Shown here piece by piece: positions 1 to 7,625 of a stretch of 42,323 bases of DNA; the first letter of the stretch is position 1, and the number at the start of each line of letters is the position of its first letter. Origin of the DNA: Rhodospirillaceae bacterium (GTDB lineage Bacteria; Pseudomonadota; Alphaproteobacteria; Rhodospirillales; Rhodospirillaceae); assembly GCA_029245025.1 (NCBI GenBank), contig JAQWQC010000036.1:1-42323 (forward strand), written 5' to 3'. The notes under the pieces were generated by a model that was not told the DNA's origin, did no database searches, and saw only the letters and a program-made list of their open reading frames with translations. Both the position numbers and the translations under genes were made by a program.

Positions 1-216
1 AAACGTTTCTTCAATTGCGCATTCATAAGGCTCGTGGCTTCGAATAATCATGGCGATTTCAGAGAAAATGAAATGCAAACGTTCTGCTAAGGGCGCTTTT
101 TCGTCTGCACACACCGTTCCGCTAGCAACAGCTGATAGAGAGTTGCCGTCCGCATCAACGATCCCCCAACCTGTTGCTCGCAAGCCCGGATCAAGTCCCA
201 ATAGCCGAATAGCCAC
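1..216 (-). CDS. ruvC: Holliday junction resolvase RuvC, N-terminal part (3' end outside window)
   Basis: Only the first 72 codons are present; the gene runs off the left edge. RuvC is the endonuclease of the RuvABC complex, cutting Holliday junctions symmetrically during recombinational repair. The translation has the N-terminal RNase H-fold signature LGLDPGLRATGWGI, whose Asp is the first catalytic acidic residue, and a later acidic segment (ECAIEETF) that fits the second conserved acidic strand. I chose the GTG start at 214-216 because an AGAAGGAAA ribosome-binding site lies just upstream and the protein then begins directly before the family motif. It lies 21 bases downstream of yebC on the same strand, the usual yebC-ruvC arrangement. 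Confidence 0.93.
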   Translation of the reverse strand, partial: MAIRLLGLDPGLRATGWGIVDADGNSLSAVASGTVCADEKAPLAERLHFIFSEIAMIIRSHEPYECAIEETF

Positions 217-237
217 TTTCCTTCTCACAGACCTGCA

Positions 238-984
238 CTAGTTGCCGAGCTTAGCTAGAATCGAGTCATCTATGTCGTAGTTGGCCGCTACACGTTGCAC
301 GTCGTCATCGTCGTCAAGAACATCCAAAAGATTAAATAGTTTCATCGCGTCCGCTTCACCGACTTCGACCGTGTTTAATGCCCGCCAATCCAAACGCGCA
401 CTCTCTGGCTCACCTAGAGAATCTTCTAAGGCTTTTTGCACAGTATTGAGGTCTTCAGGTTTACAAAAAATATCGTGTCCAACGTCACTGGACTCCACAT
501 CATCAGCGCCCGCCTCTATCGCCGCTTCCATCACTTTGTCTTCGCCACCTATTTCAACAGGATATGCAATTTGACCAACACGATCAAAATTGAATGCGAC
601 GCTATTGGTTTCACCCATCGTGCCACCGCCTTTGTTAAATGCGGTCCGGACCGAACCTGCAGTGCGATTACGGTTATCGGTCAACGCTTCGACTATGAGG
701 GCAACATTTCCAGGGCCATACCCCTCATAACGGGCCTCTTCATAGTTCTCGCCGTCGCCGCCAATCCCCTTATCCATCGCCCGTTTAATGTTGTCTTTGG
801 GCATACTTTGGGATCGAGCGGCTGAGATTGCAGCCCGAAGGCGCGGGTTGTGATCAGGGTCAGGCATACCCAATTTAGCAGCTACGGTTATCTCTTTCGC
901 CAACTTACTGAACAACTTGGCGCGCTTCTTATCCTGCGCACCCTTGCGAAACATGATGTTCTTGAATTTGGAATGACCGGCCAT
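238..984 (-). CDS. yebC: YebC/PmpR family protein (TACO1 homologue)
   Basis: A 248-residue protein of full family length. It starts [10 protein letters not shown], a variant of the family's AGHSKW signature with Phe instead of Trp, followed by the [13 protein letters not shown] segment. The central [20 protein letters not shown] and the GGTMGE motif are also typical. YebC proteins were long annotated as transcription regulators; more recent work links the family to relieving ribosome stalling at proline-rich stretches, as TACO1 does in mitochondria. It lies upstream of ruvC on the same strand and downstream of the ymdB-like gene, probably within one transcription unit. No oddities beyond the Phe substitution. 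Confidence 0.95.
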   Translation of the reverse strand: MAGHSKFKNIMFRKGAQDKKRAKLFSKLAKEITVAAKLGMPDPDHNPRLRAAISAARSQSMPKDNIKRAMDKGIGGDGENYEEARYEGYGPGNVALIVEALTDNRNRTAGSVRTAFNKGGGTMGETNSVAFNFDRVGQIAYPVEIGGEDKVMEAAIEAGADDVESSDVGHDIFCKPEDLNTVQKALEDSLGEPESARLDWRALNTVEVGEADAMKLFNLLDVLDDDDDVQRVAANYDIDDSILAKLGN

Positions 985-1110
985 AACGACGTCCTATGGA
1001 CTACCACACACGGCAGCCCCCCTTCATAACTTATACCAGATGTAGTGTTTAGCACCCAAATAGGTCGAATGGCATCAAATGCTGAGACCAAACCTGAGTG
1101 TCAAGCGCTG

Positions 1111-1929
1111 CTAAGGAATAGGTGGCAACACAGGGCTCAATTCTCCCCCGTCCCGCAGGGGATAGATGGCTTCGGCCAACCCCGTCCTACTGTCCGTTTC
1201 AACCATAACACCGCAAATCGTCGCCACCCCGGTCGCGGGCTCCAGGCGCTCGCCCGGCAAACTATCAACAAACCGCCTTACCGCAATTCCAGCGTCCATG
1301 CCGATCACTGAGTCAAATGGACCACACATACCCGCGTCTGTCTGAAAACCTGTTCCGGCAGGCAATATTCTGGTGTCTGAAGTGGGTATGTGAGAATGGC
1401 TGCCGACCGCTAGTGACGCACGGCCATCTGCAATACAGCCAAGTGCTGTTTTCTCGCTTGTGGCTTCACCATGGATATCTACGACAATGGCGTCAGCATC
1501 TTGGCCAAGCTGAGTTCCGGCCAAAAAGATTTCCAACGCGCGAAAAGGGTCATCGATAGGCGGCATGTTGAGGCGGCCCATGAGTTGGCATACGGCCACT
1601 TGTTGCCCATTGCCAGTTTCAAACAAGCCAGATCCGAGCCCTGGTGTGCCATCTGCATAATTAATTGGCCGTAGAAGCCTCGGTTCAGTTGGGATGTAGT
1701 CGATGATTTCTTTTTGATCCCAGGCATGGTTGCCCGTGGTAATGACGTCGACCCCGGCTGAAAACAGCGCCTCGCATATCTTGACGGTAATTCCAAAACC
1801 ATGGGCGGCGTTCTCACCGCAGGCGATGACAAAATCGAGCCCTAACTGGTCACGCAGGTCAGGCAAACGGTCGATCACCGCCTGACGTCCGGATTTCCCC
1901 ATAATATCGCCGAGATACAAGATTCTCAT
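1111..1929 (-). CDS. YmdB-like metallophosphoesterase (TIGR00282 family)
   Basis: A 272-residue protein of the calcineurin-like family known from Bacillus YmdB, a 2',3'-cyclic nucleotide phosphodiesterase with two metals. The metal-binding motifs are in order: GD at residues 7-8, GEN at 38-40, GNH at 66-68, DIHGEATSEK at 151-160 and GSHSH at 176-180 (His178 and His180). The C-terminal TDAGMCGPFDSVIGM segment is also characteristic. ATG at 1927-1929 starts the protein directly before the first strand. It lies 8 bases after the cyclo-ligase stop codon on the same strand, as often seen in alphaproteobacteria. The physiological substrate in this group is not known to me. Confidence 0.92.
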   Translation of the reverse strand: MRILYLGDIMGKSGRQAVIDRLPDLRDQLGLDFVIACGENAAHGFGITVKICEALFSAGVDVITTGNHAWDQKEIIDYIPTEPRLLRPINYADGTPGLGSGLFETGNGQQVAVCQLMGRLNMPPIDDPFRALEIFLAGTQLGQDADAIVVDIHGEATSEKTALGCIADGRASLAVGSHSHIPTSDTRILPAGTGFQTDAGMCGPFDSVIGMDAGIAVRRFVDSLPGERLEPATGVATICGVMVETDSRTGLAEAIYPLRDGGELSPVLPPIP

Positions 1930-1937
1930 CTGATCAC

Positions 1938-2555
1938 TTAGCCGTCTGCTTGCGCAAGAATAATGCGGCTTGGCGTGATGACGCCGTCCAGTTTTGCGTC
2001 GAACGCTTCTCGAGGGATCCGTTCAACTTGCTGTCCATCGTAGGCAACCCCATAGGCCGCTATCTTCTTGATGGATCGGAGCTTGGGGAGGGTTCGATCA
2101 TAATATCCACCACCAAATCCCAATCGATAGCCAAAGGCATCGAACGCTACGAGCGGAACCAGAACGATATCGGGATCTGGAACTTCCGACTTGGCTGCAG
2201 GTTGATAGGTGCTTAAACGTCCTTTTTCCAAGGCATCACCCGTTTTCCAAGCCCGAAACGAAAGGACATCGCCCGCTTTACCGGCTACAGGCAGAACGAT
2301 CGAAGCACCAGTGCTTTGCAACGCGTCCAAGGCTAGAAATGGATCAAGCTCATCGCCGATCGCAACATATCCTGCGATGTTCAGACTTTCTATTACTTCT
2401 AGGACTTTGAATATTTGCTTTGATAAATTACTGGGCGCCGCCGGGTCATCTGCCCGCATCTGCTTTCTGACAGCCAGCATCTGCGACCTTAGCGTAGCTT
2501 TTTCATAATGAACCCCGGCTGCGCCTTGGCCGCCATCTGAAGCCGGTGGTTTCAT
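1938..2555 (-). CDS. ygfA: 5-formyltetrahydrofolate cyclo-ligase
   Basis: Converts 5-formyl-THF to 5,10-methenyl-THF with ATP, returning the storage folate to one-carbon metabolism. The frame stays open upstream to an ATG at 2696, but that extension would run through a structured RNA (see the 6S entry), so I chose ATG at 2553-2555. This gives 205 residues, close to the family's usual 190-200. The ligase motif LGFGGGYYDRTL lies at residues 145-156, and VLVPLVAFD at about 131-139 precedes it. The product starts just after the 6S-like RNA, the classic ssrS-ygfA arrangement, and the gene is followed by the ymdB-like gene after 8 bases. Function is confident, the start less so. Confidence 0.88.
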   Translation of the reverse strand: MKPPASDGGQGAAGVHYEKATLRSQMLAVRKQMRADDPAAPSNLSKQIFKVLEVIESLNIAGYVAIGDELDPFLALDALQSTGASIVLPVAGKAGDVLSFRAWKTGDALEKGRLSTYQPAAKSEVPDPDIVLVPLVAFDAFGYRLGFGGGYYDRTLPKLRSIKKIAAYGVAYDGQQVERIPREAFDAKLDGVITPSRIILAQADG

Positions 2556-2581
2556 AAATAATCTACCAATTCTTCTTCTAA

Positions 2582-2746
2582 AGGGTGGAGCCGCCGTGGC
2601 CGTCGGCAACGTGACCTCGCCATGGGCCACAGGGTCAATGTGGGCGCCGCGATCAAAGGGCCAGGGCCCTGCGAGAGGCAGCTCCCGGTCGTACAATATC
2701 GCCCCTGGGAGTAACCACAGCCTGACGCACCCGGCAGCTCCAAATG
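2582..2746 (-). ncRNA. ssrS: 6S RNA-like (SsrS) regulator of RNA polymerase
   Basis: Read on the minus strand, this stretch between zapA and the cyclo-ligase gene folds with a 10-bp closing stem. The 5' arm GGAGCTGCCG (plus coordinates 2732-2741) pairs with the 3' arm CGGCGGCTCC (2587-2596), with one G-U pair, and further pairs follow inside (CGTC with GACG). The roughly 160-nt length, the GC-rich double arms and the zapA-RNA-ygfA position match alphaproteobacterial 6S RNAs, which mimic an open promoter and bind sigma-70 RNA polymerase. The ends are approximate. A covariance-model search would settle it. Confidence 0.82.
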
Positions 2747-2752
2747 CGGAAC

Positions 2753-3085
2753 TTAAGGACGTTCAAGCTTTTCAGCAAGGCTGTCGATCCGCGAGGCTAG
2801 GCTGTCGATAGCGTTGACAACTGCTTCTTCCGCCTCAACGCGGGCGTCTCCTTTGCCACTTCTGCGCAGATTTTCGAGTTCTCCAGCAGCATCTGACAGC
2901 TCGTCAGCAATCAATAGTGAGACCATGACCAGAAGCATACTGTCCGATACAGGACCCGTAGACTCCATGAGCTTAGTTGCACGTTCGTCAAGATGCCGGC
3001 CAAGACTGCTGAGATGCGCTTCCTGGCCATCTTCACAGGCTATTTGATAACTGCGACCGCGCAGAGTTATTGAAACTTGAGCCAT
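2753..3085 (-). CDS. zapA: Cell division protein ZapA
   Basis: ZapA binds FtsZ and cross-links protofilaments at the division ring. The protein opens MAQVSITLRGRSYQIAC, matching the family's short N-terminal beta domain, and continues with HLSSLGRHLDERATKLM and the helix DSMLLVMVSLLIADEL, then a C-terminal coiled coil ending in SLAEKLERP. Total length is 110 residues from this Met. Another in-frame Met three codons upstream (3094) is possible, but MAQV is the conserved family start. The gene follows the DUF4164 gene closely on the same strand and precedes the 6S RNA. Confidence 0.9.
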   Translation of the reverse strand: MAQVSITLRGRSYQIACEDGQEAHLSSLGRHLDERATKLMESTGPVSDSMLLVMVSLLIADELSDAAGELENLRRSGKGDARVEAEEAVVNAIDSLASRIDSLAEKLERP

Positions 3086-3097
3086 TATTCCCAATAC

Positions 3098-3382
3098 CTA
3101 AGACGATGCGCTTTGAGACGCGTTTGCAAGAATCTCAATCTTGTCATCTAACCTGTCAGCAACCTTTGAAGCCGCAGAATGAAGCTGATTGTAATCAGCT
3201 TTAACAGCGTCTAATTCAGCTTTAATAAGTTTAAATTGCTCGCCCTCTTCAGGGTCTTCCTTTTGCTCAACAGCTTCGACATCAAGTGAGCGCGCTGCGG
3301 ATTCCAGACGCCCTACGGCGGCACCAAGTCTTTCAAGTGCTTTATCAACACGCTGCAGCCTGTAGATTGCGATATCTTTCAA
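3098..3382 (-). CDS. DUF4164-type coiled-coil protein
   Basis: A 94-residue, highly charged protein predicted to be almost entirely helical, with heptad-like spacing (RLQRVDKALERLGAAVGRLESAARSL at the start, then LIKAELDAVKADYNQLHSAASKVADRLDDKIEIL). Its size, composition and place just upstream of zapA match the DUF4164 proteins of alphaproteobacteria, which have no firm function; a role alongside ZapA in division is only inferred from the neighbourhood. It probably forms the first gene of a unit with zapA (12 bases from this stop to the ZapA Met chosen above). It diverges from the aldolase gene. Confidence 0.8.
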   Translation of the reverse strand: MKDIAIYRLQRVDKALERLGAAVGRLESAARSLDVEAVEQKEDPEEGEQFKLIKAELDAVKADYNQLHSAASKVADRLDDKIEILANASQSASS

Positions 3383-3454
3383 CGTCCTAGCACCCTTTTC
3401 TTGAAGCGTTACTAGAACATAAGCAGCGTTACTCTAGGCGTCAATCAAAGTTGA

Positions 3455-3601
3455 ATGGAGAAAATATTTTATACTGCGACCGGTCTGGCCGCTTTGAGTC
3501 TGTTCACCGCCGCGCCTGGCCGATATATGTTCCAAACCGATTTCACTAAGCACGGAACACATACGGACCGGGCTCTATTTATAGAGGATCACGACTCATG
3601 A
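3455..3601 (+). CDS. Possible 48-residue leader or small membrane/exported protein
   Basis: An open frame starting ATG at 3455-3457 ends in a TGA that overlaps the aldolase start codon as ATGA (3598-3601), an arrangement typical of translational coupling. The product begins MEKIFYTATGLAALSLFTAAPG, a short positive start plus hydrophobic stretch resembling a signal peptide or membrane anchor, followed by about 26 polar residues. I see no strong Shine-Dalgarno before it and do not recognise the family. It could be a real leader peptide or chance. It occupies most of the gap between the DUF4164 gene and the aldolase. Confidence 0.3.
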   Translation: MEKIFYTATGLAALSLFTAAPGRYMFQTDFTKHGTHTDRALFIEDHDS

Positions 3602-4527
3602 AATTGACCCAGCGGGTTAAGAAAATACTGGCCGGATACGAAAGCGATAATCCCGGCACTAAAGCCAATCTAGCTCGAATTTTGATGCAGGGCCGCCTAG
3701 GTGGAAGCGGCAAATTAGTCATTCTCCCAGTAGACCAGGGTTTTGAGCATGGTCCTGCGCGAAGCTTTGCTGCCAATCCCCCGGCCTACGACCCCCACTA
3801 CCATTGGCAGCTGGCGATAGATGCGGGATTGTCAGCCTTCGCCGCTCCGCTAGGTATGATTGAGGCCGGAGCGTCCACTTTTGCTGGGTCCATCCCGACC
3901 ATCCTAAAAGTCAATAGTGCAAATTCACTAAATGGAGAGAGCGACGCCCCCACTCAGGCCATCACCGCAGGTGTTGGGGATGCGCTGAGGCTCGGGTGTT
4001 CCGCCATTGGCTACACGATCTACCCAGGCTCTCAGCAGGCCTATGGCATGATTGAAGACCTCAGAGAACTTACAGAAGAGGCAAAATCAGTCGGATTGGC
4101 CGTCGTTGTTTGGTCTTACCCCCGAGGCGCTTACGTCTCAAAAGAAGGAGAGACCGCCTTTGATATCGTTGCTTATGCAGCGCACATGGCTGCTCTAGCA
4201 GGCGCGCACATCATCAAGGTCAAACTTCCGATGGACCATTTTGACTTAGCCGCAGCGAAGAAAGTATACGAAGAGGAAGGCATTGCTGCAGAAAACCTCT
4301 CCGATCGCGTTAAGCATGTTGTTCAGAGTTGCTTCGAAGGTCGCAGGATTGTTGTCTTCTCGGGCGGCGGCAAAAAGGGGCTTGATGGTTTATATGACGA
4401 AGCTCGCGCTATTCGTGACGGCGGTGGCAATGGCTCAATCATTGGCCGGAATACGTTCCAGCGCCCTCGCGAAGATGCTATGGTGATGCTGGACACGCTG
4501 ATCAATATCTACAAGGGCAAAGAGTGA
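3598..4527 (+). CDS. Class I fructose-bisphosphate aldolase (DhnA/FbaB type)
   Basis: A 309-residue TIM-barrel aldolase that cleaves fructose 1,6-bisphosphate to dihydroxyacetone phosphate and glyceraldehyde 3-phosphate through a Schiff base, without metal. The archaeal-type class I signature PVDQGFEHGP lies at residues 44-53, the APLGMIEAG segment at 83-91, and the Schiff-base lysine candidate is Lys207 or Lys209 in HIIKVKLP. FSGGGKKG near residue 252 fits the phosphate-binding loop. The ATG overlaps the stop of a small upstream frame, and the stop overlaps the GTG start of thiE, so expression is probably coupled. tkt, gap and pgk, often found just upstream in related genomes, are absent here. 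Confidence 0.93.
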   Translation: MKLTQRVKKILAGYESDNPGTKANLARILMQGRLGGSGKLVILPVDQGFEHGPARSFAANPPAYDPHYHWQLAIDAGLSAFAAPLGMIEAGASTFAGSIPTILKVNSANSLNGESDAPTQAITAGVGDALRLGCSAIGYTIYPGSQQAYGMIEDLRELTEEAKSVGLAVVVWSYPRGAYVSKEGETAFDIVAYAAHMAALAGAHIIKVKLPMDHFDLAAAKKVYEEEGIAAENLSDRVKHVVQSCFEGRRIVVFSGGGKKGLDGLYDEARAIRDGGGNGSIIGRNTFQRPREDAMVMLDTLINIYKGKE

Positions 4528-5159
4528 GCGATACAGAAGGCTGCCGCCTGTATCTGATAACTCCATCGCAACTCGACGCTCCGGATGATTTTGCAGAAAA
4601 ACTGCCTGGTGTCTTTGACGCCGGAGATGTCGCGTGCATTCAGCTTCGGCTCAAAGGCGTAAAAGACGATCAAATTCTGAAGACGATCGATATACTTCTC
4701 CCGGTTTGTGAACAGTCCGACACCGCTTTAATTCTAAATGACCGGCCTGACTTAGCGGCGAAATCTGGGTGTGACGGGGTCCACATCGGCCCAGAAGATA
4801 TGCCTTACTCTGAAGCCCGGGCAATCATGGGCGACGAAGCCGCAATAGGGATTTCTTGCGGTGTATCGCGCCACCTCGCCATGACTTTAGCTGACAAAGG
4901 CGCAGACTATGTGGCCTTTGGTGCCTTTTTTGAGACCCAAACCAAAAAGAACACCAGAACCGCCACAACAGAACTCCTCGAGATTTGGTCCCAAACCACG
5001 AATGTCCCCGTTGTCGCCATCGGCGGCATTACCCCAGAGAATTGCGGTCCATTGGTATCTGCGGGCGCAGATTTTCTTGCGGTTTCCGCCGGGGTCTGGA
5101 ACCATCCAGAAGGACCAAAAACCGCCGTGCGCTTGTTTTCTGAACGCATGGCAGAATAA
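4524..5159 (+). CDS. thiE: Thiamine-phosphate synthase
   Basis: Joins hydroxymethylpyrimidine diphosphate and thiazole phosphate to give thiamine monophosphate. Of the 211 residues, the family motifs are visible in order: QLRLK at 40-44 (phosphate and pyrimidine binding), NDRPDLA at 72-78, DGVHIGPEDMP at 84-94, a TKKNTRT-containing loop near 138-144, and VAIGGITPEN near 164-173. The GTG start at 4524-4526 overlaps the aldolase stop by four bases, which fixes the start and suggests translational coupling. I see no TPP riboswitch upstream of the pair. Aldolase-thiE is a recurrent alphaproteobacterial pairing. Confidence 0.92.
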   Translation: MSDTEGCRLYLITPSQLDAPDDFAEKLPGVFDAGDVACIQLRLKGVKDDQILKTIDILLPVCEQSDTALILNDRPDLAAKSGCDGVHIGPEDMPYSEARAIMGDEAAIGISCGVSRHLAMTLADKGADYVAFGAFFETQTKKNTRTATTELLEIWSQTTNVPVVAIGGITPENCGPLVSAGADFLAVSAGVWNHPEGPKTAVRLFSERMAE

Positions 5160-5248
5160 TAGAAAATTGGGCCTTTCTGGGACTTCCCATCTAGGACCGA
5201 TCCGAATAATGTGACCCCGACTGAGAACCTAAAAGCAGGCTTACGAAT

Positions 5249-5803
5249 ATGAAAAACGGGATCGCTCTCGCGACAACACTTTTACTATTAGGCACTTCGG
5301 TGACCGCCTATGCGCAGGAGGCCAACGAACTTGCGCCGCCACCGCCACCGGAATTGGAAGAAGAGACCGCTGATGCCCCGGCAGCCGCACCTGAGAAAAA
5401 GAAAAAGAAACTAGATCACTGCGGGCCACAATCCGCTAAGGTATGTGACGGCCTTGAAAACATAGCCGATCTAGGAGAAGGCGTATGGAAAATCGGAGCA
5501 ATGGGAGCAGCGTTATGTTCCAAAAGCGCCGCCATTGAAGCAACACGGAAGCGCCGCAAAGATCGCATCGAGTATGAAGAACTGTTGGCTGACATAGCCG
5601 AAGAAGATGAAAATAGCGATTACACACCTTGGGTTCCATCGGAATCCAATACGGAGTTTGCGCGGCGCACGTCGTCTGAGTGTGGCAACAACAAAGAATA
5701 TTGGTGCGGTGAAATGCAATTTGCTGCGGCAGAGATAGCCGATCCACAAACCCAAGCGTCAGCCCTCGACGCGGTTGAAGCGGCTTGCAATCCACCAAGC
5801 TAA
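5249..5803 (+). CDS. Exported protein of unknown function with six cysteines
   Basis: 184 residues. The start MKNGIALATTLLLLGTSVTAYAQ is a clear Sec signal peptide with an AYA-type cleavage site. The mature part opens with a Pro/Glu-rich stretch (APPPPPELEEE), then a KKKKK run, then a Cys-bearing domain. Six Cys are spread over it (DHC, KVC, ALC, SEC, YWC, AAC), enough for three disulfides in the periplasm. I do not recognise the family. In some related genomes a Sel1-repeat gene sits between thiE and efp, but no Sel1 repeats are visible here. It ends just before an intrinsic terminator and converges on epmA. Confidence 0.75.
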   Translation: MKNGIALATTLLLLGTSVTAYAQEANELAPPPPPELEEETADAPAAAPEKKKKKLDHCGPQSAKVCDGLENIADLGEGVWKIGAMGAALCSKSAAIEATRKRRKDRIEYEELLADIAEEDENSDYTPWVPSESNTEFARRTSSECGNNKEYWCGEMQFAAAEIADPQTQASALDAVEAACNPPS

Positions 5804-5830
5804 TAGTAATTTCTGAACAACAAATCGATG

Positions 5831-5860
5831 CGGCGGGCCTAGTGCTCGCCGTTTTCTTTT
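5831..5860 (+). terminator. Rho-independent terminator after the exported protein gene
   Basis: CGGCGGGC (5831-5838) pairs with GCTCGCCG (5844-5851) around a 5-base loop, with one G-U pair, and is followed by TTTTCTTTT (5852-5860). It lies 28 bases after the stop codon of the exported protein gene and just before the end of epmA coming from the other side. Confidence 0.8.
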
Positions 5861-5866
5861 GCCGCG

Positions 5867-6919
5867 CTATGAAACAACCGTCATATCTACGGGCGCCCAA
5901 ATCACGTCTTTTATGTGATCTGCCCCCGTCAGCAGCATAATCAATCGATCAATACCTAGGGCCATTCCCGCAGACTCCGGCATATTATCTAAGGCCGACA
6001 AAAAATCTTCATCGATGGGGGGGGGCTTGCCATAGAGCTTGGCAAAGGCGTTTTGATCCCTAACGAAACGTCGTCTCTGTTCCACAGGGTCTATTAGCTC
6101 AGAAAAGCCATTCGCTAGTTCAATTCCGCATACATAAGCTTCAACCCGCTCACACACCATTGGGTCCGATGCTTTAGGGCGCGCCAATGCTCCTACAGGT
6201 TCTGGGAAATCTACCAGCACGGTTGGCGGTCCATCTGCCAAAGCCGGTTCAATCCGCTCAAGCATGACACGATGGAATACGTCGTCCCATTGATCACCCA
6301 CTTCACACCTCACCCCTGTGGCCTTTGCCCTCAGGACAAACCCATCCGCAGAAAACTCTCCGTGGCCTGGCACTTCTTTATGTAAGTCGATATTTGCAAA
6401 CTCAGCAAAGGCATCCGCCACGGTTATCCGCCGCCAGAATTGGTTGACTTCTGTTTTGTGCGCGCCCTGACGAAAAAATTCCTGGCCGGCAGCTACCGCT
6501 GCCACCGAAATCAAGTTTACTAAATGGACGATCAAGTCATCATAGGTAGCGTTAGCATGGTACCACTCCAACATCGTGAACTCAGGATGATGAAGGCGCC
6601 CTTCTTCGCAATCGCGAAATACCCGGCAAATCTGGAAGATTTTGGTCTCTCCGGCAGCCAGTAGCTTTTTCATGGCAAATTCAGGGGACGTATGCAGGTA
6701 GCGACTGCGGACCTGTTGATCAAATGGCCCGCGCACGGAGAGATGAAAAGGCTGAATATGACGATCAATACCTGGGGACAACTGTATTGCCGGCGTCTCA
6801 ACCTCCATGAACCCCTGATCAATGAAATACTGGCGCACGGCTCCTATCGCTTGGCTCCTAGCCGTAAGATTAGCCCTTCGCTGAGCGAAGGTTGACTGAT
6901 CCCACCACGTGTCAGACAT
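5867..6919 (-). CDS. epmA: EF-P lysyl-transferase EpmA (GenX/PoxA, LysRS-like)
   Basis: A 350-residue class II lysyl-tRNA synthetase catalytic domain without the anticodon-binding domain. In E. coli EpmA attaches (R)-beta-lysine to a lysine of elongation factor P. Class II motif 2 is at residues 101-120 (FRDCEEGRLHHPEFTMLEWY) and motif 3 at 318-330 (GMALGIDRLIMLL); ELANGFSELIDP, which contacts the amino acid, lies near 260. The length equals that of E. coli EpmA. The gene is divergent from efp, its substrate, separated by about 130 bases. The partner aminomutase gene epmB is not in this window. Confidence 0.94.
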   Translation of the reverse strand: MSDTWWDQSTFAQRRANLTARSQAIGAVRQYFIDQGFMEVETPAIQLSPGIDRHIQPFHLSVRGPFDQQVRSRYLHTSPEFAMKKLLAAGETKIFQICRVFRDCEEGRLHHPEFTMLEWYHANATYDDLIVHLVNLISVAAVAAGQEFFRQGAHKTEVNQFWRRITVADAFAEFANIDLHKEVPGHGEFSADGFVLRAKATGVRCEVGDQWDDVFHRVMLERIEPALADGPPTVLVDFPEPVGALARPKASDPMVCERVEAYVCGIELANGFSELIDPVEQRRRFVRDQNAFAKLYGKPPPIDEDFLSALDNMPESAGMALGIDRLIMLLTGADHIKDVIWAPVDMTVVS

Positions 6920-7050
6920 AAAATCTTCTCACTTACTCGTATGCCCCTCTGGTCCGCCCGTTGCACGGCCCAGGTCAAACTGATAAAAGCCCCGGCCAAA
7001 GGGATGCGTATCGCCATTTCGTTCTTTATACGTCCAACAGTGATGAAACC

Positions 7051-7617
7051 ATGAAAATTCAAGCTAATACAATGCGACCGGGAATGGTCATAGAGCACCA
7101 GGACAAGCAGTGGACCGTCCTCAAAATCGAACTACTTCAACCCGGTAAGGGCGGCGCCTTCATCCAAGTAGAGATGCGCGACATTGCGTCCGGCAACAAG
7201 TCCAACGATCGATGGCGGACCCAAGATAGTGTCGAAAAACTAGAAGTGAGAGAACTTGACAGCCAGTACCTGTTCCAAGACGGTGATCTTTATACATTCA
7301 TGGATACGGAAACATATGAGCAGTTCACTCTAAGTGAGGACGATCTCAGGGAGAAGGCATCCTACCTACAGGATGGAATGGCTGTTTCTGCATCGACTAT
7401 TGAAGGCAAGCCTGTTGATATAGTACTCCCTGCGCATGTCACATTGGAAGTCGTTGAAGCAGATGCTGTGGTCAAAGGTCAAACAGCAGCGTCTTCATAC
7501 AAACCGGGTATTTTAGAAAACGGTATCAAAGTTATGATCCCGCCTTTTGTTGAAGCTGGCACAAGGATTGTCGTCAATACGACTGACGGCACATACGTAG
7601 AACGTGCCAAGGACTAG
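7051..7617 (+). CDS. efp: Elongation factor P
   Basis: EF-P enters the ribosomal E site and rescues stalling at consecutive prolines. The 188-residue protein has the usual three domains: a KOW-like domain with LLQPGKGGAF, where Lys33 is the expected site of beta-lysylation, a central OB domain and a C-terminal OB domain (GILENGIKVMIPPFVEAGTRIVV). The frame is open from 6961, but the family start is MKIQANTMRPG, so ATG at 7051-7053 is chosen. The Lys at the tip agrees with having epmA next door rather than the Arg-type EarP system. suhB starts 8 bases after its stop. Confidence 0.96.
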   Translation: MKIQANTMRPGMVIEHQDKQWTVLKIELLQPGKGGAFIQVEMRDIASGNKSNDRWRTQDSVEKLEVRELDSQYLFQDGDLYTFMDTETYEQFTLSEDDLREKASYLQDGMAVSASTIEGKPVDIVLPAHVTLEVVEADAVVKGQTAASSYKPGILENGIKVMIPPFVEAGTRIVVNTTDGTYVERAKD

Positions 7618-7625
7618 ATATAGTT

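Noticed and set aside
1938-2696. A 252-residue cyclo-ligase starting at 2696
   Set aside because: The extra 47 residues are encoded by the 6S-like RNA and have no similarity to the family; the start at 2555 gives the normal length.
4380-4530. A TPP riboswitch before thiE
   Set aside because: thiE starts inside the aldolase stop codon, and I found no thi-box sequence before the aldolase gene.
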